Shown here piece after piece: positions 17,969-26,670 of a DNA stretch of 64,000 nt. Both the position numbers and the translations under genes were made by a program. The notes below the pieces were generated by a model, which saw only the letters and a program-made list of their open reading frames with translations, was not told where the DNA came from and made no database searches. The first letter of the stretch is position 1; each line of letters starts with the position of its first letter. This DNA comes from an uncultured Clostridia bacterium (GTDB taxonomy: Bacteria > Bacillota > Clostridia > Christensenellales > Pumilibacteraceae), in the NCBI GenBank assembly GCA_947066105.1, contig CAMSYM010000001.1, positions 62,001 through 126,000 on the forward strand. Direction: 5' to 3'.

Positions 17969-18643
17969 TCACATCAATATTACGATAAGTCCCGCAAATT
18001 GCAGCGCCGTACCCGCTATGTCGAACAAGTGCCACACGGCGTGAAAATATTTTACTTTTTTGCCGAAAGCAAAAAATACGATACCCACCGTGTATGCAAG
18101 CCCGCCCGACAGCAACAGTATAAATGCCGATACGGAGATCGTTTGCAGTAAAGGCTTTACCGCTATCATTATCATCCAGCCCATCACGCAATATGCCGCC
18201 ATGGAAAAGCCTTTGATTATTTTATTGTTCATTGCTATCGCATTGCCAGTAATGCCGAGCACGGCGAGCGTCCATTCCGCGACGAGTATCGCAATGCCGA
18301 ATACAGACCCGTCGAGCGCTATCATGCAGTATGGCGTGTACGTGCCTGCGATAAGTAAAAATATCGTGCAATGATCGAATATTCGGAATACGCGCTTTGC
18401 CCGACCCGTCGGCAAAAAGTGATACAGCGCGCTCATCGTGTACAAGCATATAACGCTTGCTCCGAACACGGCGCACGCCCACATATACCGTTGCACGGGA
18501 TACGATAAATACAGCAACGCGGCAAGTACGGCGATCCCGAAAGCTCCGCCTACTATGTGCGATACCGAATTGAATATTTCTTCTCCGAACGTGTATAACG
18601 GTGCGTTCGCACGTTTGTTGTTTACGGCAGATACGTTTTGCAT
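17969..18643 (-). CDS. Hemolysin III / PAQR-family membrane protein
   Basis: This 224-residue integral membrane protein has about seven helices. It has the family pattern GEEIFNSVSHIVGGAFGI at the start, YTMSALYHFLPTGRAKRVFRIFDHCTIFLLIAGTY in the middle (Ser/His and Asp-His metal-site residues), and KVKYFHAVWHLFDIAGT near the end with the two conserved histidines. I prefer the ATG at 18643 because GGGAGC precedes it; an in-frame upstream codon at 18691 falls inside the -10 region. Members are membrane hydrolase- or receptor-like proteins; a haemolytic role should not be assumed. Confidence 0.85.
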   Translation of the reverse strand: MQNVSAVNNKRANAPLYTFGEEIFNSVSHIVGGAFGIAVLAALLYLSYPVQRYMWACAVFGASVICLYTMSALYHFLPTGRAKRVFRIFDHCTIFLLIAGTYTPYCMIALDGSVFGIAILVAEWTLAVLGITGNAIAMNNKIIKGFSMAAYCVMGWMIMIAVKPLLQTISVSAFILLLSGGLAYTVGIVFFAFGKKVKYFHAVWHLFDIAGTALQFAGLIVILM

Positions 18644-18695
18644 AGTTATTGCTCCCGATGCGATCGGATCGTATTTGTTTATCGATCGCATATAT

Positions 18696-18725
18696 ATTAT
18701 ACCATTTTTACGATCTTTCGGTCAA
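18696..18725 (-). promoter_or_regulatory. Promoter of the HlyIII-family gene
   Basis: Minus-strand TTGACC (18725-18720), 18 bases, TATAAT (18701-18696), about 50 bases before the ATG at 18643. Confidence 0.65.
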
Positions 18726-18945
18726 CGTCGTCGCTCGATATCTCATGTCGAAAACCAGCGAATGCGCATTGGATCCCCGTAATCATATACTTATATATTC
18801 CAAATATCGCGTATGATTATTATTCTAAACTTATCGATGTATCAACGATTACAATTATATAAATCGTGTACGCAGTTCGTATATCCGTATAATTTATCGA
18901 TCTAAATAATATCGGAAAATTTTTTGAGCGTTAAGGGCGTAATAA
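18726..18945. other. AT-rich intergenic stretch without a recognised gene
   Basis: This 220-base stretch between divergent promoters is AT-rich and has no convincing reading frame. I see no LexA-type palindrome in it although uvrB is downstream. Confidence 0.5.
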
Positions 18946-18975
18946 TTGACAAAATCAACGATTTCGGGGTATAAT
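18946..18975 (+). promoter_or_regulatory. uvrBA promoter
   Basis: TTGACA (18946-18951), 18 bases, TATAAT (18970-18975), 31 bases before the uvrB ATG at 19007. Confidence 0.8.
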
Positions 18976-19006
18976 ATATGTCAATAATTTACGGTACGGC
19001 ATAAGA

Positions 19007-20983
19007 ATGGAATTTAAATTACACAGCGCATACAAGCCGACGGGCGATCAGCCGCAGGCAATAGAAAAGATCGCCAACGGAATAGAAGACGGGCTGGCGG
19101 CGCAGGTATTAAAGGGCGTTACGGGTAGCGGAAAGACGTTTACCATGGCAAACGTGATAGAGCGCGTGCAACGCCCTACGCTCATACTCGCGCACAATAA
19201 AACGCTCGCGGCACAGCTTTGCAACGAGTTCCGCGAGTTCTTTCCCGAAAACCGCGTTGAGTTTTTCGTCAGTTATTACGACTACTATCAGCCCGAGGCG
19301 TATATCCCGTCGACCGATACGTATATCGAAAAGGACTTGGCGATAAACGACGAGATAGACAAGCTCAGGCACAGCGCTACGTGCTCGCTCCACGAGCGAC
19401 GCGATACGATCGTCGTGGCGTCGGTATCGTGCATATACGGGCTGGGCGCGCCCGAAGAATATTACAGGCTCGCGTTGTCGGTGCGCCCCGGCGACAAGAT
19501 CTCGCGCGACGCGCTTATCGCGAGATTGATCGAAATAAATTACAAGCGCAACGACCTTGCGCCCGAACGCACGGATTTTCGCGTGCGCGGCGACACCGTG
19601 GATATTTTCCCCGCGAGCATGTCCGAACACGGGATACGCGTCGAATTTTTCGGCAACGAGATAGACGGCGTGAGCGAGTTCGATATTGTTTCGGGCAACA
19701 TCGTCGCGCGGCTCGCTCATGCGGCTGTTTTTCCCGCGAGCCATTACGCAGTCGAGCATGCGACCTTGCTCGGCGCTATCGAGAATATAGAAAGAGATTG
19801 CGAGCAACAAGTCAAGTTTTTTACCGATAATCACAAGCTTATCGAAGCGCAACGCATAGGCGAGCGCGTGCGTTACGATATAGAGATGATGAAGGAAATA
19901 GGATATTGTTCGGGCATCGAAAACTACTCGCGGTATTTCGACGGCAGAAAGCCGGGCATGCCGCCGTTTACTTTGCTCGATTATTTTCCGCGCGATTTCA
20001 TCATGTTCATCGACGAAAGTCACATGACCATACCGCAGCTCCGCGCCATGTACAACGGCGACAAGGCGCGCAAAACGTCGCTCGTGGATTACGGATTCCG
20101 CTTGCCTGCGGCGTTCGACAACAGACCGTTGAAGTTCGACGAGTTTCGCGGACGGGTCAATCAGGTGGTGTACGTTTCCGCGACGCCCGCGCCGTACGAA
20201 CTCGATCTGACGGGCGGCGATTATGCGCGTCAGGTGATACGCCCCACGGGGCTTTTGGATCCGCCGGTCACGGTCAGACCGACCAAAGGGCAGATAGACG
20301 ATCTGTTGACCGAAATAAAGGATACCGTCGCGACGGGCGGGCGCATACTCGTTACGACGCTTACAAAGCGCATGTCCGAGAGCCTTGCCGATTATCTTGC
20401 CGAACACGGCGTAAAGGTCAAGTATCTGCACAGCGACATAGACACCATGGAACGCGTTACGATAATAAACAGTCTGCGGCGCGGCGATTACGACGTTATA
20501 GTCGGTATCAATCTTTTGCGCGAGGGACTCGATATACCCGAAGTCAAGCTGGTCGCGATACTCGACGCGGATAAGGAAGGATTTTTGCGCTCGGAAACGT
20601 CGCTCATACAAACGATAGGTCGTGCGGCGCGAAACAGCGAAAGCCGCGTCATCATGTACGGCGACGTTATTACAGGGTCTATGCGTCGCGCCATAGACGA
20701 GACCGACGATCGCCGCAAGATCCAAATGCAATACAACGCCGAACACGGCATAACGCCGCAAACGATCATCAAGCCGATAAAGAACACCATCGAAATAACG
20801 AGCAAGCAAAAGAGCGTGGAACTCAAAGACGTGGGTCGGGAACTCGACCGTTTGCGCTCGCTCATGAACACCGCGAGCAAAGAACTCGATTTCGAGTCGG
20901 CTATAATGTACAGGGACAGGATAGCCGAACTCAAAGAATTGCAACGCAGCATTGCCAAGACCAACGCGCACAAAAAATCGTAA
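19007..20983 (+). CDS. uvrB: Excinuclease ABC subunit B
   Basis: UvrB is the damage-verifying helicase-like subunit of nucleotide excision repair. The 658-residue protein has Walker A GVTGSGKT (residues about 37-44), the beta-hairpin region with [12 protein letters not shown], the DESH Walker B segment ([12 protein letters not shown]), helicase motifs V and VI ([25 protein letters not shown]), and the C-terminal UVR motif ([11 protein letters not shown] region). The length is standard. It is followed 10 bases later by uvrA, so the pair is an operon. The ribosome binding site is weak. Confidence 0.97.
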   Translation: MEFKLHSAYKPTGDQPQAIEKIANGIEDGLAAQVLKGVTGSGKTFTMANVIERVQRPTLILAHNKTLAAQLCNEFREFFPENRVEFFVSYYDYYQPEAYIPSTDTYIEKDLAINDEIDKLRHSATCSLHERRDTIVVASVSCIYGLGAPEEYYRLALSVRPGDKISRDALIARLIEINYKRNDLAPERTDFRVRGDTVDIFPASMSEHGIRVEFFGNEIDGVSEFDIVSGNIVARLAHAAVFPASHYAVEHATLLGAIENIERDCEQQVKFFTDNHKLIEAQRIGERVRYDIEMMKEIGYCSGIENYSRYFDGRKPGMPPFTLLDYFPRDFIMFIDESHMTIPQLRAMYNGDKARKTSLVDYGFRLPAAFDNRPLKFDEFRGRVNQVVYVSATPAPYELDLTGGDYARQVIRPTGLLDPPVTVRPTKGQIDDLLTEIKDTVATGGRILVTTLTKRMSESLADYLAEHGVKVKYLHSDIDTMERVTIINSLRRGDYDVIVGINLLREGLDIPEVKLVAILDADKEGFLRSETSLIQTIGRAARNSESRVIMYGDVITGSMRRAIDETDDRRKIQMQYNAEHGITPQTIIKPIKNTIEITSKQKSVELKDVGRELDRLRSLMNTASKELDFESAIMYRDRIAELKELQRSIAKTNAHKKS

Positions 20984-20993
20984 AGGAAAACAT

Positions 20994-23798
20994 ATGAACG
21001 AGAAGAACAACGAAATAGTGATAAAGGGCGCCCGCGCCAACAATCTTAAAAATATCTCGCTTTCCGTACCCAAAAACGAGTTTGTGGTTTTTACGGGAGT
21101 ATCGGGAAGCGGTAAAACGTCGCTCGCGTTCGATACGATATTTGCCGAGGGTCAGCGGCGTTACGTCGAATCGCTTTCGTCGTACGCGCGCATGTTTTTG
21201 GGACAGATGGAAAAGCCCGACGTGGACAGTATAGACGGGCTTTCGCCGGCGATATCGATCGATCAAAAAACGACGGGGCGCAATCCGCGTTCGACAGTCG
21301 GCACGGTCACCGAGATATACGATTACATGCGTTTGCTGTATGCGCGCGTCGGCGACGTGTTCTGCGCGCATTGCGGCGCGGAAATACATCAGCAGTCAGT
21401 GGACGAGATAGTGGATAAGATAATGGCGTTGCCGCGCGAGAGCAGGGTTATGATAATCTCGCCGGTCGTGCGCGGCAAAAAGGGCGAGTATTCCAAGCTG
21501 TTCGAGGATTTCAAAAAAGCGGGCTATTCGCGCATGCGCGTCGACGGCAATATTTACGGCATCGACGAACAGATCAAGCTCGATAAAAACGTCAAGCACG
21601 ATATTTCGGTCGTTGTAGATAGGCTCGTGATAGAACCCGATATACAACAGCGTTTGACCGATTCGGTGGAAACGGCGTTAAAGCTGTCCGACGGGCTTGT
21701 CATAGCGTTTTACGACGAAACCGAAATGCTGTTCAATACTCAGTATACCTGCGGCAATTGCGGTCACTCGCTGTCGGAAGTCGAACCGCGGTTGTTCTCG
21801 TTCAATTCGCCGTTCGGCGCGTGTTCGACGTGCGGCGGACTGGGTTTTTTGACAAAGGTCGATCCCGAACTGTTGTTTTTCGGCGATACTTCTTTGCAGG
21901 ATCTTTTGGACAACGGACAGCTCGACAATGCGCCGTACTTCGAGCGTTGTTTTACCGCGCTCGCCAAAAAGTACAAATTTTCGATGAAAACGCCGTTCAA
22001 AAAACTCAAACCCGAAGTGCGCGATATCATACTGTACACGGACGGCGAAGAGCTTGTGGTAGAGTACACTACTGGGTACTACCACCGTACCGAGCGCATG
22101 TCGTACGAGGGCATGGTAAAGGTCTTGGAGCGGCGGCTCGCAGAAACGACGAGCGACGGCGTGCGTTGGAAAATAGGCAGGTTCACGAACTCGCAACCGT
22201 GTCCCGACTGCGGCGGCAAGCGTCTTAAAAAAGAAGCGCTCAGCGTGCGCGTCGGCGGAAAAAACATCGACGAGTTATGCCGTATGCCCATCAAACAGCT
22301 TTATGCGTTTTTCGCGCAGTTGACGCTCGAAAAGTCCAAAGCCGTCATCGCCGAGCGCGTTCTCAAAGAGATACGGGCGCGATTGGAATTTTTGATGAAC
22401 GTCGGGCTGGAATATCTTACGCTTTCGCGGTCGGCGCAAACGTTGTCGGGCGGCGAAGCGCAACGCATAAGGCTCGCAACGCAGATCGGTTCGGGGCTGT
22501 CGGGCGTGTTGTACATTCTCGACGAGCCGAGCATAGGCTTGCACCAGTGCGATAACGAAAAGCTTATCGGCACGCTCAAACACCTGCGCGATCTCGGCAA
22601 TACGCTCATAGTCGTCGAACACGACGAGGATACCATGCGCGCCGCCGATCATATAGTCGATATCGGTCCGGGCGCGGGCGTTCACGGCGGGAGCGTGGTG
22701 GCGCAGGGCAATGTCGACGACATAATAAGATCGGGTTCGTTGACGGGCAAATTTTTATCGGGCGAGCGCAAGATACGCATACCGACCGAGCGCAGGATCT
22801 CTGACAGTTATATAACGGTGCGCGGCGCGTCCGAAAACAATCTGCAAAACGTTACCGTCAAACTGCCGCTCGGCGTATTTACAGCCGTTACCGGCGTATC
22901 TGGAAGCGGCAAGTCGTCGCTCGTCAATCAAACGCTTTATCCCGCCGCCGCAAATATGTTCAACAACGTAAAACAGCGCGTAGGCAAGTGCGACGGCATT
23001 GACGGACTGGAAAAGATAGACAAAGTGATCAATATCGATCAAAGCCCGATAGGCAGGACGCCGCGCAGTAATCCCGCAACGTATACGGGCGCGATGACGA
23101 CCATACGCGATCTGTTTGCCGAACTGCCCGCCGCGAAAGAGCGCGGATATAATTCGGGACGGTTCTCGTTCAACGTGCGCGGCGGCAGGTGCGAAAACTG
23201 CGAGGGCGACGGCATTATCCGAATAGAGATGAACTTTTTGCCCGACGTGTATGTGCCGTGCGACGTTTGCCACGGCAAACGGTTCAATCGCGAAACGTTA
23301 CAGGTGAAGTACCGCGACAAATCGATAGCCGACGTATTGGAGATGACTATCGAGGAGGCGTATGAATTTTTCAAGAATATCCCCGCGTTAAAGCGCAAGC
23401 TCGGCACGCTGTTGGACGTAGGGCTGGGGTACGTCAAGCTCGGTCAGCCCGCGACGACGCTTTCGGGCGGCGAGGCTCAACGCATAAAGCTCGCGACCGA
23501 GCTGTCGAAGGTGTCCACCAACAGTACGTTGTACGTCTTGGATGAGCCGACGACGGGCTTGCACTCGTCGGACGTCGAGCGGTTGATCGATATCCTGCAA
23601 CGGCTCGTCGACAACGGAAATACCGTAGTCGTGATCGAACACAATCTCGACGTTATAAAGTGCGCCGACCACATAATCGATCTCGGACCTAACGGCGGCG
23701 ACGCGGGCGGGACTGTTGTCGCCACGGGTACGCCCGAAAAGGTGGCTACCGTCAAGGAGAGCAAGACGGGCGAATATCTAAAAAAAATACTCGGCTGA
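20994..23798 (+). CDS. uvrA: Excinuclease ABC subunit A
   Basis: UvrA is the damage-recognition ATPase that loads UvrB. The 934-residue protein has two ABC ATPase halves: Walker A GVSGSGKT and GVSGSGKS, signatures LSGGEAQRIRLA and LSGGEAQRIKLA, and Walker B segments ending in LDEPSIGLH and LDEPTTGLH. Zinc modules show as CGNCGHSLSEVEP with CSTCGG, and CENCEGDG with CDVCHGKR. The start is ATG 20994 behind AAAGGAAAA; a longer reading frame runs back into uvrB. An intrinsic terminator follows. Confidence 0.97.
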   Translation: MNEKNNEIVIKGARANNLKNISLSVPKNEFVVFTGVSGSGKTSLAFDTIFAEGQRRYVESLSSYARMFLGQMEKPDVDSIDGLSPAISIDQKTTGRNPRSTVGTVTEIYDYMRLLYARVGDVFCAHCGAEIHQQSVDEIVDKIMALPRESRVMIISPVVRGKKGEYSKLFEDFKKAGYSRMRVDGNIYGIDEQIKLDKNVKHDISVVVDRLVIEPDIQQRLTDSVETALKLSDGLVIAFYDETEMLFNTQYTCGNCGHSLSEVEPRLFSFNSPFGACSTCGGLGFLTKVDPELLFFGDTSLQDLLDNGQLDNAPYFERCFTALAKKYKFSMKTPFKKLKPEVRDIILYTDGEELVVEYTTGYYHRTERMSYEGMVKVLERRLAETTSDGVRWKIGRFTNSQPCPDCGGKRLKKEALSVRVGGKNIDELCRMPIKQLYAFFAQLTLEKSKAVIAERVLKEIRARLEFLMNVGLEYLTLSRSAQTLSGGEAQRIRLATQIGSGLSGVLYILDEPSIGLHQCDNEKLIGTLKHLRDLGNTLIVVEHDEDTMRAADHIVDIGPGAGVHGGSVVAQGNVDDIIRSGSLTGKFLSGERKIRIPTERRISDSYITVRGASENNLQNVTVKLPLGVFTAVTGVSGSGKSSLVNQTLYPAAANMFNNVKQRVGKCDGIDGLEKIDKVINIDQSPIGRTPRSNPATYTGAMTTIRDLFAELPAAKERGYNSGRFSFNVRGGRCENCEGDGIIRIEMNFLPDVYVPCDVCHGKRFNRETLQVKYRDKSIADVLEMTIEEAYEFFKNIPALKRKLGTLLDVGLGYVKLGQPATTLSGGEAQRIKLATELSKVSTNSTLYVLDEPTTGLHSSDVERLIDILQRLVDNGNTVVVIEHNLDVIKCADHIIDLGPNGGDAGGTVVATGTPEKVATVKESKTGEYLKKILG

Positions 23799-23803
23799 AA
23801 CGA

Positions 23804-23844
23804 TGCCGCACTTGCGCAACAATGCGCGGGCGCGGCGTTTTTTT
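23804..23844 (+). terminator. Intrinsic terminator after uvrA
   Basis: GCCGC (23805-23809) pairs with GCGGC (23832-23836), with an inner TGCGC/GCGCG helix, followed by a run of seven T. Confidence 0.75.
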
Positions 23845-23905
23845 GTCGCTATTTTTGTCGAACGTCGCATATTTAGCGAAAGGCGAAAGCCATACTACGG
23901 GTATC

Positions 23906-24622
23906 ATGTTTGTTGTGTTTCTCAAATCCATAATAACGTTTATAGTAGTGTTCTTCGTGATACGGCTCATGGGCAAGCGTCAGCTTGGCGAAATGCAACC
24001 GTTCGAGCTTGTCATAACGCTCATCATAGCCGAAGTGGCTTGTATACCGATGAACGACCCGTATATCCCGCTGTATTACGGGATAATCCCCATATTCACG
24101 TTGGCTACGTTGCATATACTGTTGTCGCTGTTGTCGCGTAAATCGATCCGCGCGCGCAAGATACTGAGCGGAAGCAGTGTTATCGTGATAGACAAACAAG
24201 GCATCAATTACGATAACATGAAAAAAATGAATATGAATATGGACGACTTGATCGAAGCGGTGCGTACCGCCGGCTATGTCGATTTTTCGCAGATAGCGTA
24301 CGCCATATTCGAAACCAACGGACAGCTTTGCGTCGTGGAAAAGGAAGAGCAACAGCAACAGTCGCAGGACGATCAGGCGGATGCGCCGCAACCGACGTTG
24401 CTTCCGCTCGAAATAGTCGTCGACGGTAAGTATATCGAAGAAAATATGAAGCTGTCCGGCACGACGAGAACGGAAGTCGAGCGCGTGCTCGGCGAAAACG
24501 GATTGCGTTTGCGCGACGTGCTTTATGCCGACGTGCGTCAGGACGGCAACGCCTATTTTTCGCCTAAGCGCAAGCCCGCGTTTTGCAGCAGTATGGCTAT
24601 CGAAGGGGGTAACAACTGGTGA
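23906..24622 (+). CDS. DUF421 (YetF-like) membrane protein
   Basis: This 238-residue protein starts at ATG 23906 (MFVVFLKS). Three membrane helices occupy residues about 1-85, including the family motif VIRLMGKRQLGEMQPFELVI. A cytoplasmic alpha/beta domain follows with GSSVIVIDKQGINYDNMKK and MDDLIEAVRTAGYVDFSQIAYAIFETNG. These are the marks of the DUF421 family, which includes B. subtilis YetF/YdfS-type proteins linked to spore or envelope functions. A Gln-rich linker (EEQQQQSQDDQ) and a C-terminal domain are present. The next gene overlaps by four bases and encodes DUF4363, the usual partner in Firmicutes. Confidence 0.85.
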   Translation: MFVVFLKSIITFIVVFFVIRLMGKRQLGEMQPFELVITLIIAEVACIPMNDPYIPLYYGIIPIFTLATLHILLSLLSRKSIRARKILSGSSVIVIDKQGINYDNMKKMNMNMDDLIEAVRTAGYVDFSQIAYAIFETNGQLCVVEKEEQQQQSQDDQADAPQPTLLPLEIVVDGKYIEENMKLSGTTRTEVERVLGENGLRLRDVLYADVRQDGNAYFSPKRKPAFCSSMAIEGGNNW

Positions 24623-25011
24623 AAAAGGTGATTGTCATCCTGATAGTGTTCTTTATAATGGTCGGCGCTATGATAGGCGAGTTGGTATACGTTAACAAGT
24701 TTTACAACGGCTTGCAACGCGATCTCGAAGCGATCGCCGAAAACATCGACGCCAATTCCGAGCATGTGGAGAACGAGCAAACCATAGAATTATGTACGGC
24801 GCTCCAAGACAAATGGGAAGGCGGTAAACGCGTGCTGTTGATGTTGCAAAACCACAATACCGTGCGTAATTTCGACGACAGGATAGTTAGCTTGACGGCA
24901 GTCGTCAAGTCCGATAATTACAACGACGCGGTGATATTCGTACGGTCGGCGATCAATTATATAGACGACGTTTTGCTCGACAGCGTGCCGTTCCTGTCCA
25001 ACATTTTGTAA
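24619..25011 (+). CDS. DUF4363-family small membrane-anchored protein
   Basis: This 130-residue protein starts at GTG 24619 behind GAAGGGGG, overlapping the stop of the DUF421 gene. It has one N-terminal membrane helix (VIVILIVFFIMVGAMIGEL) and an extracytoplasmic helical domain containing the pattern ALQDKWEGGKRVLLMLQNH typical of DUF4363. Function is unknown; the conserved pairing with DUF421 suggests the two work together in the membrane. Confidence 0.8.
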   Translation: MKKVIVILIVFFIMVGAMIGELVYVNKFYNGLQRDLEAIAENIDANSEHVENEQTIELCTALQDKWEGGKRVLLMLQNHNTVRNFDDRIVSLTAVVKSDNYNDAVIFVRSAINYIDDVLLDSVPFLSNIL

Positions 25012-25118
25012 AAATCGTTAAACTTGCGTAAGGTTGTGTTCGGCATATTGACAGATAAGTAAATTCGCTTCGGCAAAAAGTCGAATATTAACGTGATCGC
25101 CACCGTACCGAAAAACGA

Positions 25119-25147
25119 TTGATTTTTAAGCGGGATTGTATTATAAT
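25119..25147 (+). promoter_or_regulatory. holA promoter placed for a leaderless mRNA
   Basis: TTGATT (25119-25124), 17 bases, TATAAT (25142-25147). The holA ATG is at 25154, 6 bases after the -10 box: the same geometry and the same -35 box as at recX. No Shine-Dalgarno is possible between them. Confidence 0.65.
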
Positions 25148-25153
25148 ATCGGT

Positions 25154-26125
25154 ATGGAGTTTGTGGAGCTGAAAAAACAACTCAAAGCGCAAAAGCCGCA
25201 CGCATGCTACGCTTGTATGGGCGACGATGATTTTCTCGTCGACCGCGCCGTATCTATACTGTGCGCGCTTGCCGCCGAACCTAAACCGTTCAACTGCGTC
25301 GACAGGGAGTTCGAGCGCGGACGCGATCTTACGGACGAGCTCATGCAGTTGCCTGTCACGGGCGAATACCGAGTAGTCGTTGCGCGCGGAAAGCCGGACG
25401 CGACGGCGGTTTTCGCTTATCTTCAAGCCCCCAATCCGAGTTCGGTGCTTGTGTTGCCGTCTTACATTCCGCACGACAGCTGGAACAAGAGCGCGGCGGC
25501 TGTCGTTCCGCAGGGCGCGACAACAGTGGATTGCAACAGGCTAAGCGTCAAATACGTCGCGCCGTTCGTGCGCATGTATACGGACAAGGCGCGCGCCGCG
25601 ATCGGCGATGCGGAAATAGTTTTGCTGTATAACAGGTGCGGCGGATATATGACGCGTATCAATTCCGAAGCGCAAAAGCTTGCTATGTTGCGCGCCGACG
25701 GGACTGTTACTTCCGACGATATAATTAATAACGTAAAGCCGGATACCGAGTTCGTAGTGTTCGAGCTGTGCGACTGCATACTCGCGGGCAATGCGGCTCG
25801 CGCGCTCGCGGTAGTCGACGGAATGGCAAAAAACAACGATCTCGTGGCGGCGTTCACGCTTATTTACAACAGGTTTCGCAGGATATTCGCCGCCGCCGTC
25901 GACCCCGACGGTCTGAGCGGGATAGGCGTAAAGCCTACGCAGGTCGGCAGGCTCAAAACCGAAAGCGCCAAGTTTTCCAAAGCGCGGCTTAAAGACATGC
26001 TCGACATGCTCGAAGCCGCCGACTACGGCTACAAAACGGGCGCGACGACGGTATACGATGCGCTTGTCGGGTTCGTCGCGCAAGCGGCGTACGGCGACCG
26101 TAAAATTTCGGGAGGTGCCGATTGA
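25154..26125 (+). CDS. holA: DNA polymerase III subunit delta
   Basis: The delta subunit opens the sliding clamp in the clamp-loader complex. The 323-residue protein has an N-terminal segment YACMGDDDFLVDRAVSIL, the VVVARGKPDATAVFAYLQAPNPSSVLVL region, middle-domain INSEAQKLAMLRADGTVTSDDIINNV, and the C-terminal collar helices with FELCDCILAGNAARALAVVDGM and LIYNRFRRIFAAA. Length and order are those of HolA, though divergent. Its promoter suggests a leaderless message. Its stop overlaps the TTG start of the next gene. Confidence 0.88.
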   Translation: MEFVELKKQLKAQKPHACYACMGDDDFLVDRAVSILCALAAEPKPFNCVDREFERGRDLTDELMQLPVTGEYRVVVARGKPDATAVFAYLQAPNPSSVLVLPSYIPHDSWNKSAAAVVPQGATTVDCNRLSVKYVAPFVRMYTDKARAAIGDAEIVLLYNRCGGYMTRINSEAQKLAMLRADGTVTSDDIINNVKPDTEFVVFELCDCILAGNAARALAVVDGMAKNNDLVAAFTLIYNRFRRIFAAAVDPDGLSGIGVKPTQVGRLKTESAKFSKARLKDMLDMLEAADYGYKTGATTVYDALVGFVAQAAYGDRKISGGAD

Positions 26126-26658
26126 TAGATATAGCCAAAAGACGAATGCCCACGGCTGTTTTGGGCGTTTTGGTATACGTTAGTTATTGCGCGTCGTCTT
26201 GGTATGCTATGCGCGGCAATCTCGCTTACGTGGGGCAACAGTACGGCATATCGGGTTGGTTGATAAACGACGTGGTCGCGTTCTTTACGGGCGGACTATT
26301 GCCGTTTTTGTTGTTCTGGTTTATCACGTCGTTCGTTTACCGTCCGCTCGCGATGAAAACGGGCGGCGATATGCTGTCCGTAAAATACGGGCTTTGTTTG
26401 ACGGTTGCGGTCGCCAATCTTGTGCTTTTCGCTTTTAAGTTCTCGTATATAGCATACCCGTTGTATGCGCCGATCGTCAATATTATTGTCGACCCCGCGG
26501 TGACGCTGTTGTTTGTGGGGCTGTATATGTGGTATGTTTTTTATCAAGGCTACGTTCAAAGATCTCGATTCGGTATGGCGCTTGTGCAAATACTCGGTAC
26601 GTTTGCGGCTGTATACGGATTGCTCGCGCTGTTCGGCATGGTAATGTCGGTGGCGTAA
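26122..26658 (+). CDS. Four- to five-helix membrane protein of unknown function
   Basis: This 178-residue protein starts at TTG 26122 with a strong GGGAGGTG site and a four-base overlap with holA. It shows hydrophobic segments at about residues 10-28, 48-72, 85-108, 118-142 and 150-175. There are no charged motifs or conserved family signature that I recognise. It lies between holA and an M28-like membrane protein, with which it is probably co-transcribed. Confidence 0.65.
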   Translation: MIDIAKRRMPTAVLGVLVYVSYCASSWYAMRGNLAYVGQQYGISGWLINDVVAFFTGGLLPFLLFWFITSFVYRPLAMKTGGDMLSVKYGLCLTVAVANLVLFAFKFSYIAYPLYAPIVNIIVDPAVTLLFVGLYMWYVFYQGYVQRSRFGMALVQILGTFAAVYGLLALFGMVMSVA

Positions 26659-26670
26659 CGGAGGCGGGCA

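Noticed and set aside
18901-19006. LexA (SOS) box ahead of uvrB
   Set aside because: No palindrome of the Firmicutes LexA type was seen near the promoter, although one was expected.
19109-21073. 654-codon minus-strand frame over uvrB
   Set aside because: Antisense shadow of uvrB with the same biased composition.
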